From contig NZ_JAOSZE010000057.1 in assembly GCF_025630775.1 (NCBI RefSeq), forward strand, positions 1-57,023: 57,023 bases of DNA. The letters are read 5' to 3'. Below the pieces are notes generated by a model that saw only the letters and a program-made list of their open reading frames with translations, made no database searches and was not told the origin of the DNA. Shown here piece by piece: positions 51,889-57,023 of the stretch. This DNA is from Actinoplanes sp. KI2 (GTDB taxonomy: Bacteria > Actinomycetota > Actinomycetes > Mycobacteriales > Micromonosporaceae). Each line of letters starts with the position of its first letter. The stretch's first letter is position 1. Both the position numbers and the translations under genes were made by a program.

Positions 51889-51897
51889 GGGAGAGTC

Positions 51898-53622
51898 CTA
51901 CCCGATCTTGGTCAGCGTCCAGAGATGGTCGGCGGTGCCGTTATCGCCCCATTGGAGCACCTGAGCGCCCGAGGTGGTGGCCATGTTCGTGACACCGAGC
52001 AACAGGTTGCTGTTGACGTTCCAGATCTTGTATTGACCGTTGCCGGCCGACGTCACTGTCCACAGGTGATCGGACGTTCCGGTGTCGCCCCACACCAGGG
52101 CGGGCGCGCCTTGGCTGGCGGAGGCGTTCTGGATGCCGAGGACGACGTTGGCGGCCTGGCTGACGATCTTGTAGTGCCCGGCGCCGTCCGCGGTGAGGGT
52201 CCAGATCTGGGAGGAGCTGTTACTGGCTGTCTCCTGGACCGCGGACGTGCCCCAGGCCGTACCCCCGTTGAGAGTGGCGAGGCGCAGGCCGCTGTTGACG
52301 TTCGCGATTCGGTACGTGCCGGCCAGGCTGGAGCCGGTCGAGCCGGGTGTGATGGTGATGCGGTACGCGTTGTTGGTGGCCATCGTGATCGGAACGCTGA
52401 TGGTGCCGTTGGACGGGGTGTAGGTCGTGGTCGAGATGGTGCTGGGACCGGCGGACGCGACGGTGCGCCCCTGGGACACGGTCTGTTCGATCTTGACACT
52501 GACGGTGCTGCCGAGGTTGAGCCCGTTGACCGTGACGGCACACGATCCGCTGCAGTTGCCGACGACGATGCTCACCTGGTTGTTGCCCGACGGCACCGAG
52601 GCGAACCCGTCGATGCCGGTCTGCGCGGGCGGGGTGGTCACCACCATGGTGCCGCTCATCGCCGCGTACCAGGTGTAGAGCCAGTAGGCGGCGTTGGGGC
52701 TGCCGCCTCGGGCGGTCAGCAGATCGCCCAGCGCACCGGACTGGTTCCAGAAGGCCAGCTCGGCATCGCGGATACCGAGGCGCTCGAATTTCGAGATGTA
52801 CCCGACGAGCGGGCCGGGCAGGCCGACCTCGCTGGGCGACGCGTATTCCTCGATCGCTACCGGTCGCCGGCTGATGCCGAGCTGATCCTCGAGGGCCTGG
52901 ACCTTGGCCACGTCACCGGCGATCTTCGAGGAGCTCGAAAGTTCGTGCCAGGCGAGGACGTCGGGCACGGTGTTGGTCGCGACCGCGTTGCGGAGGAAGT
53001 TCTCCATGTCGCCGATGTTGTCCGAGAAGCTCGGGCCCTGAATGGGTTTGGCGGCGTCGAGCGAGCGTACTTGGCGGAAGGTCGTGGTCCAGAACGCTTC
53101 GTAGGTGCCGTTGGCCGAGTTCCAGGTGTTGTCCGACTCGTTCCACAGCTCGTACCCGGAAATGCTGTTGTAGTAGGACGAGGACTTCATCGTGTTGATC
53201 TGCGACGTGATGAACGGCGTCCAGGTGCTCCAGCTGAACTGGTAGGGCCAGCCCGCGTAGTAGTCCGACAGCCGGTTGACCAGCTTCGCGCCGACGCTGA
53301 CCGCGGTCGGCGCCACCACGGAGATGTCGCCGGTCGGCTGTTGCCTGCCGCCCGCGGGCATCTGCACGAAGGTGTTCGGTTTGATCGCCTGGGCCAGCGC
53401 GACGGTCGGCTGGGTCGCGTTGGCCAGGCCGTACAGGCTGCCGGTCGCGACATGGGTCACCGGTCGTAAGGCCTGGTTCGCGTTCACCACGAGGGTGGCC
53501 GACGCCGCCGCCGCGGATGCCGGTGCCGGCGCGATTCCCAGGCAGAGCAGGCCGAGAGCGACTGCCGCTGCTGCGGAACGGCGGGCTCGGCCGGGCCGGG
53601 CTGTTCGGATGGCTCGGATCAT
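51898..53622 (-). CDS. secreted clan GH-A glycoside hydrolase with ricin-type (RICIN_2) lectin module
   Basis: 574 residues. A twin-Arg-like, Ala-rich signal peptide runs to about residue 38. The barrel has GYELWNESDNTWNS (Asn-Glu acid/base near 145) and RPVAIEEYASP (nucleophile Glu near 245), and AWHELSSSS between them, as in GH39-type enzymes. A beta-sandwich follows to about 430. The C-terminal 140 residues are a beta-trefoil of the less Cys-rich kind (YRIANVNSGLRLATLNGG, YKIVSQAANVVLGIQ, YKIWNVNSNLLLGVTN), different from the CBM13 of its neighbours. The family number and substrate are not settled. GGAGCGGGAG precedes ATG 53622. Divergent to the CE1-type esterase. Confidence 0.75.
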   Translation of the reverse strand: MIRAIRTARPGRARRSAAAAVALGLLCLGIAPAPASAAAASATLVVNANQALRPVTHVATGSLYGLANATQPTVALAQAIKPNTFVQMPAGGRQQPTGDISVVAPTAVSVGAKLVNRLSDYYAGWPYQFSWSTWTPFITSQINTMKSSSYYNSISGYELWNESDNTWNSANGTYEAFWTTTFRQVRSLDAAKPIQGPSFSDNIGDMENFLRNAVATNTVPDVLAWHELSSSSKIAGDVAKVQALEDQLGISRRPVAIEEYASPSEVGLPGPLVGYISKFERLGIRDAELAFWNQSGALGDLLTARGGSPNAAYWLYTWYAAMSGTMVVTTPPAQTGIDGFASVPSGNNQVSIVVGNCSGSCAVTVNGLNLGSTVSVKIEQTVSQGRTVASAGPSTISTTTYTPSNGTISVPITMATNNAYRITITPGSTGSSLAGTYRIANVNSGLRLATLNGGTAWGTSAVQETASNSSSQIWTLTADGAGHYKIVSQAANVVLGIQNASASQGAPALVWGDTGTSDHLWTVTSAGNGQYKIWNVNSNLLLGVTNMATTSGAQVLQWGDNGTADHLWTLTKIG

Positions 53623-53737
53623 TCTGCTCCCGCTCCGTTCACTAGATTCTTCTCTTCCTGGCGACGGTGGCGCGCCCGGCGGAAACCTCGTGCACGCTAT
53701 AGGCCCGAAGCAGCACCTCACCTCGGACTTCGTGATA

Positions 53738-53751
53738 GGAAATCGTTTTCC
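53738..53751. promoter_or_regulatory. LacI-family-type operator at the glycosidase transcription start
   Basis: GGAAATCGTTTTCC, an almost perfect palindrome around CG with the nGAAAnCGnTTTCn pattern of LacI/GalR operators. It directly follows the minus-strand -10 box. It differs from the CGAAYCGRTTCG sites and may serve the second LacI regulator. Confidence 0.55.
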
Positions 53752-53752
53752 G

Positions 53753-53782
53753 AATGTAGCCGCGCCGACGCCGGGCTGTCAA
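53753..53782 (-). promoter_or_regulatory. promoter of the RICIN_2 glycosidase gene
   Basis: Minus strand TTGACA, 18 bases, TACATT, with GACATCGATCGC directly upstream, the same block as in the GH43 and beta-helix promoters. Confidence 0.7.
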
Positions 53783-53855
53783 GCGATCGATGTCGATACG
53801 TGGACCGAGGTGCCGCCGCTGCCGGCATGTCCAGACATCGAAATTCCTAAATCTA

Positions 53856-53884
53856 TTGACGCCATACGTCATACGACTTATGTT
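53856..53884 (+). promoter_or_regulatory. promoter of the CE1-type esterase gene
   Basis: Plus strand TTGACG, 17 bases, TATGTT. The spacer holds CATACGTCATACG, and CCAGACATCG lies 15 bases upstream of the -35 box, as in the other CAZyme promoters here. Confidence 0.7.
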
Positions 53885-53907
53885 TCGGCGTGCGCGCATC
53901 GGACAGG

Positions 53908-53955
53908 CATTCGCTTCCCCAACGAGGAGTCCATTCGCTTCCCCAACGAGGAGTC
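53908..53955 (+). repeat. 24-bp perfect tandem duplication in the esterase leader
   Basis: Two exact head-to-tail copies of 24 bases, each containing GAGGAG. The second is the ribosome site for GTG 53962; the first has no start codon of its own nearby. Confidence 0.9.
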
Positions 53956-53961
53956 AGAGCC

Positions 53962-55338
53962 GTGAGAACTGTCCAAGGACGACGCTTCCTTCCGCGCTGG
54001 GTCGCGGTGCTCGGCGCCGTCGTCGTGGTCGCCGCGGGGTCGCTCGCCGTCATGACGGCGACCGCTCGTTTCGCGTCCGCGGCGACGACGGCGGGTTGCG
54101 GCCAAGGCCCGACGCTGCACAGCGGCTCCTACACGATCCAGAGCGGTGGCCAGAGCCGCAGCTTCATCCTGCGAATTCCCGACGGCTACAGCAACACGCA
54201 CCCGTACCGTCTGATCTTCGGATACCACTGGCGGGGCGGCACGATGAACGACGTTGCCTCGGGCGGGACCAGCGGAGCCGGGTGGGCCTACTACGGCATG
54301 CAACAGCAGTCCAACAACACCGCGATCCTCGTCGCGCCGCAGGGGATCGGGAACGGCTGGGCCAACAGCAACGGCCAGGACCTCACGTTCACCGACGACA
54401 TGGTCCGGATGATCGAGAATGATCTCTGCGTCGACACCACGCAGTTGTTCGCCATGGGGTTCAGTTACGGCGGCGGGATGAGCTACGCCATCGCGTGCGC
54501 CCGGGCCACCGTCTTCCGGGCGGTCGTGGTCTACTCCGGTGCACAGTTGTCCGGTTGCAGCGGTGGTACCCAGCCGATCGGGTACTTCGGCATCCACGGC
54601 GTCTCCGACAACGTCCTCAACATCTCGCAGGGCCGGGCGCTGCGCGACACGTACGTACGCAACAACGGCTGCACTCCGCAGAACCCGCCGGAGCCGGCGC
54701 CGGGCAGCGGTCGGCACATCACGACCGCGTACTCCTGCCGGGCCGGATATCCGGTGCAGTGGGCCGCCTTCGACGGTGGCCACGGGCCCGGCCCGGTGGA
54801 CGGGTGCTCCGGCTGCGACGACGGCGCCCGGACCTGGACCAAGGGAGAGGCGTGGCAGTTCATCTCTTCCTTCGCCGGCACGACGCCGCCGAGCACGCCC
54901 CCGAGCACGCCCCCGAGCACACCGCCGAGCAGCCCGCCGGCCGGCCAGACGAACGTCATGATCGTGGGCGCGGGTTCGAGCCGTTGCATCGACGTGCCCA
55001 ACTCCACCACGGCGAACGGCACGCAGGTGCAGCTGTGGGACTGCCACGGCGGCACCAACCAGCGCTTCACCTACACCTCCGGCCGCCAGCTGACGGTGTA
55101 CGGCAACAAGTGCCTGGACGCCAGCGGTCAGGGCACCGGCCCCGGCACCGCCGTCGTCATCTGGGACTGCAACGGTCAGGCCAACCAGCAGTGGGCGCTC
55201 AACGCCAACGGTTCCCTCACCGGTGTGCAGTCCGGACTGTGCCTCGACGCCAACGGTGCCGGCACCGCCAACGGCACCAAGGTCCAGCTCTGGTCCTGCA
55301 CCGGCGGCTCCAACCAGCAGTGGAGCCTTCGCGGCTGA
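53962..55338 (+). CDS. secreted CE1-type (feruloyl/PHB-depolymerase-like) esterase with CBM13
   Basis: 458 residues. A long signal peptide runs to about ASA (residue 40). The alpha/beta-hydrolase core starts CGQGPTLHSGSYTIQSGGQSRSFILRIP, with the nucleophile Ser in MGFSYGGGMSYA (about 175), later GIHGVSDNVLNI for the acid and FDGGHGPGPVD with the His. This is the layout of feruloyl and acetylxylan esterases related to polyhydroxybutyrate depolymerase. A Pro/Thr/Ser linker (TPPS repeats, about 310-330) joins a three-repeat CBM13. It probably removes ferulate or acetate from arabinoxylan side chains. GTG 53962 is eight bases after GAGGAG. Divergent to the RICIN_2 glycosidase gene. Confidence 0.83.
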   Translation: MRTVQGRRFLPRWVAVLGAVVVVAAGSLAVMTATARFASAATTAGCGQGPTLHSGSYTIQSGGQSRSFILRIPDGYSNTHPYRLIFGYHWRGGTMNDVASGGTSGAGWAYYGMQQQSNNTAILVAPQGIGNGWANSNGQDLTFTDDMVRMIENDLCVDTTQLFAMGFSYGGGMSYAIACARATVFRAVVVYSGAQLSGCSGGTQPIGYFGIHGVSDNVLNISQGRALRDTYVRNNGCTPQNPPEPAPGSGRHITTAYSCRAGYPVQWAAFDGGHGPGPVDGCSGCDDGARTWTKGEAWQFISSFAGTTPPSTPPSTPPSTPPSSPPAGQTNVMIVGAGSSRCIDVPNSTTANGTQVQLWDCHGGTNQRFTYTSGRQLTVYGNKCLDASGQGTGPGTAVVIWDCNGQANQQWALNANGSLTGVQSGLCLDANGAGTANGTKVQLWSCTGGSNQQWSLRG

Positions 55339-55368
55339 CCCGATCTCATGGTGCCGCTGCGGAGGTCG

Positions 55369-56397
55369 TCATGCCGGGGGCGCGGTGCTGCCCCGTACGA
55401 CGAGCGTCGTGGCCAGCTCGACGCGGGTCCGTCGCGGTGTCTCACCGGCCGCGAGCGCGATGGCGACCTTCGCGGCGGCGGCGCCCATCTCCGCGAACGG
55501 CTGACGCACCGTGGTCAGCGACGGTGCACACCAGGCGGCTTGCTCGATGTCGTCGAAGCCGACGACGCTGAGGTCGTCGGGGATGCGCCGGCCGGCGATC
55601 CGGGCCGCCTCGTAGACGCCGAGCGCCTGCAGGTCGTCGCCGCAGACGATCGCGGTGGGCGGATCGGGCAGCCGCAGCAGCTCGAGCCCGAGGTCACGGC
55701 CCTGTTCGAAGCGGAACGCCCCGGAGCGCAACAGGCGCCGGTCGAACGGCACGCCCGCGGCGTCCATGGCGGCCCGGAGGCCGTCCAGCCGGGCCCGCGA
55801 CGACAGGTCCTTGGCCGGCCCGGCGACCACGGCGATGCGCCGATGGCCCAGGTCGAGCAGGTGCCGCGTGGCGTCGAGCGCGCCGCTCCAGTTGGTCGAG
55901 CCGATGGCGGGCGTGCTGCCCAGGTCGCGGGTCGGGTCCAGGGCGACCAGCGCGACTCCCCCGGCCTCCAGCGTCTCGCGGTGCTCGGGGGTGATGGCGG
56001 AGGAGACGGCGATCACCGCGGCGGGCCGGCGGCGTAGCAACGTATCCATCCAGAGTGGACTTGTCTTGGGCCGCCGACCCACGTCGAGGAAGCCGAACGT
56101 CATGTCGTGGGTGCCGGCGACCGCCTCGGCGCCACGCATTATCTCCATCGCGATGGAGCTGAGCATGCCGGAGAACACGGCCTCGAGATGCCGGGCCGCC
56201 TGGGCCGGGGCGGACCGGCGGTAGCCGTGGTCGCGCAGCAGCGCCTCCACTCGCCGGCGGGTCTCGTCGCCGACGCCGGCCCGGCCGTTGAGAACCTTCG
56301 ACACCGTCGGCGGCGAGACTCCCGCGAGCTCGGCGATCGCCGCCACGGGCAGGTCGCCGACGCGCCGGCGGCGCCGGGGCCGGGGGCTGTCCAACAT
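55369..56397 (-). CDS. LacI-family transcriptional regulator (second)
   Basis: 342 residues. A basic N-terminal extension (RPRRRRRVGDLPVAAI) precedes the HTH IAELAGVSPPTVSKVLNGRAGVGDETRRRVEALL and hinge, then the ligand domain (VSSAITPEHRETLEAGGVALVALDP, HLLDLGHRRIAVVAG, AIVCGDDLQALGVYEAARIAGRRIPDDLSVVGFDD, SLTTVRQPFAEMG). It is the type that controls xylanase and xylosidase genes in streptomycetes. It lies between the CE1-type esterase (convergent) and the GH10 xylanase (divergent), so it likely represses the xylan genes until xylo-oligosaccharides bind. The start is ATG 56397. Confidence 0.88.
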   Translation of the reverse strand: MLDSPRPRRRRRVGDLPVAAIAELAGVSPPTVSKVLNGRAGVGDETRRRVEALLRDHGYRRSAPAQAARHLEAVFSGMLSSIAMEIMRGAEAVAGTHDMTFGFLDVGRRPKTSPLWMDTLLRRRPAAVIAVSSAITPEHRETLEAGGVALVALDPTRDLGSTPAIGSTNWSGALDATRHLLDLGHRRIAVVAGPAKDLSSRARLDGLRAAMDAAGVPFDRRLLRSGAFRFEQGRDLGLELLRLPDPPTAIVCGDDLQALGVYEAARIAGRRIPDDLSVVGFDDIEQAAWCAPSLTTVRQPFAEMGAAAAKVAIALAAGETPRRTRVELATTLVVRGSTAPPA

Positions 56398-56822
56398 GGC
56401 AGCGAGTGTACGGACCGGGCAGGGTCCGGAAGCGCCGGCGTTGCAGCCGGGCGGGGTTGCCGCGGCCGCTGCACGGGTTACGTTCGCGAAATTGTTGGCG
56501 AGCGCCGAGTCGTCGAGTGCCCCGCGAATTTCGGGCCGCTGATCCGGGCTTGAGAGCGTCCAATGGCAGGTAGACGCCCCGGAACTTTCGGGATCGTTCG
56601 TAGCTCACTCCATCGAACAGAGCGCCGCACCATCGTGAAGATCGGCGCCCGCGCGGAACTAATGCGTACATTTGCGTGCTATTTGGACAAGCTTGTATCG
56701 GAAATTTCTCGAAACTTATTGCCCACGGCCAAGCCGCCCGGCAGCATCGACGTTGATGAATGAGTCGAACGCCGCCCGGTCGTCCACCGGGACGGCTCGG
56801 GCTTAGGCCAGGAAAGGAGGCC
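56398..56822. other. control region between the second LacI gene and the GH10 gene
   Basis: No gene is visible. Two candidate operator-like sites precede the xylanase: ACAAGCTTGT (56687-56696, exact palindrome) and TTTCTCGAAA (56705-56714, near-palindrome). The stretch 56660-56725 is less G/C-rich than its surroundings and should hold the promoter, though no clear hexamer pair stands out. Confidence 0.5.
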
Positions 56823-57023
56823 ATGGTGACGACAAGTCCTCTCGTCCATCGTGGCGGAACCCGGCAGACGAGATCTCTCAAGGTCAAAGCAGTGGTCGCC
56901 AGCGCTGTCGCCGCCGTGGCGGCGGCGGGTGTCGTCATGGTGATGCCGGCCGCGAACGCCGCAGCCGGCACCCTGGGCGCAGCGGCCGCGCAATCAGGCC
57001 GCTACTTCGGCACCGCCATCGCC
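56823..57023 (+). CDS. GH10 endo-1,4-beta-xylanase, 5' end only
   Basis: 67 codons, cut by the window end. A signal peptide with a basic start and AVVASAVAAVAAAGVVMV core ends at ANA-A (about residue 47). The mature start AAGTLGAAAAQSGRYFGTAIA is the characteristic beginning of actinobacterial GH10 xylanases, which cut the xylan backbone internally with retention. AAAGGAGG sits just before ATG 56823, one of the strongest ribosome sites in the window. No catalytic Glu is included, so the assignment rests on the N-terminus and context (LacI regulator and esterase next door). Confidence 0.8.
   Translation, partial: MVTTSPLVHRGGTRQTRSLKVKAVVASAVAAVAAAGVVMVMPAANAAAGTLGAAAAQSGRYFGTAIA

Noticed and set aside
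56563..56763. 66-residue plus-strand ORF before the GH10 gene
   Set aside because: No ribosome site or coding bias; it lies in the likely promoter region.

Overview
The window is high-GC DNA with G/C-rich third codon positions, GTG starts, four-base ATGA/GTGA gene overlaps and many secreted CBM13 (ricin-type) glycosidases. This fits a soil actinobacterium, most likely Micromonosporaceae (Actinoplanes-like). That placement is inference from style and gene content. No rRNA, tRNA, intact insertion sequence, CRISPR array or integrase was seen.

1-13 kb, mixed region. A large STAND/AAA regulator is followed by a SAM methyltransferase and an SDR oxidoreductase that overlap. On the minus strand lie an AfsR/SARP-type regulator with a fused XRE helix-turn-helix and a small secreted ricin-fold protein. 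Then come a YdbC-like protein, a secreted clan GH-A glycosidase and a CorA-like transporter.

13-25.2 kb, the most unusual block. Two CHAT-fold genes on the minus strand (one with the His/Cys pair, one lacking it) face a tightly overlapping plus-strand operon. That operon encodes a membrane-anchored coiled-coil protein, a ClpB-D2-like AAA+ protein, an NrdG-like radical SAM protein, a zinc-ribbon/FHA protein, a PP2C phosphatase and a membrane Ser/Thr kinase. The CHAT gene is split by an in-frame TGA. The kinase carries a tandem array containing pThr-x-x-Asp motifs, which could dock the neighbouring FHA protein. I read this as a phospho-regulated protease/unfoldase conflict or stress module.

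25.2-30.4 kb, small housekeeping and stress genes: DUF3618, DUF218/YdcF, a GT2 glycosyltransferase, a hemerythrin, CsbD, a YihY/BrkB membrane protein, a lone receiver domain and one unknown.

30.4-39.4 kb, an L-fucose locus. A five-gene minus-strand operon (sugar-binding lipoprotein, ABC ATPase, permease, L-fuconate dehydratase, GntR regulator) has a good promoter and a palindrome at its start. It diverges from a secreted GH95 alpha-L-fucosidase with CBM13.

39.4-57 kb, a secreted plant-polysaccharide island: two clan GH-A enzymes, a GH43_24-type exo-beta-1,3-galactanase, a CE3-type esterase, a GH54 arabinofuranosidase, a beta-helix protein, an intracellular (alpha/alpha)6 glycosidase, a CE1-type esterase, two LacI regulators and the start of a GH10 xylanase. 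With the fucose locus, the set fits type II arabinogalactan and arabinoxylan side chains. Several promoters share one long element, and a 12-bp palindrome recurs at likely LacI operators. Perfect hairpins sit between convergent genes.
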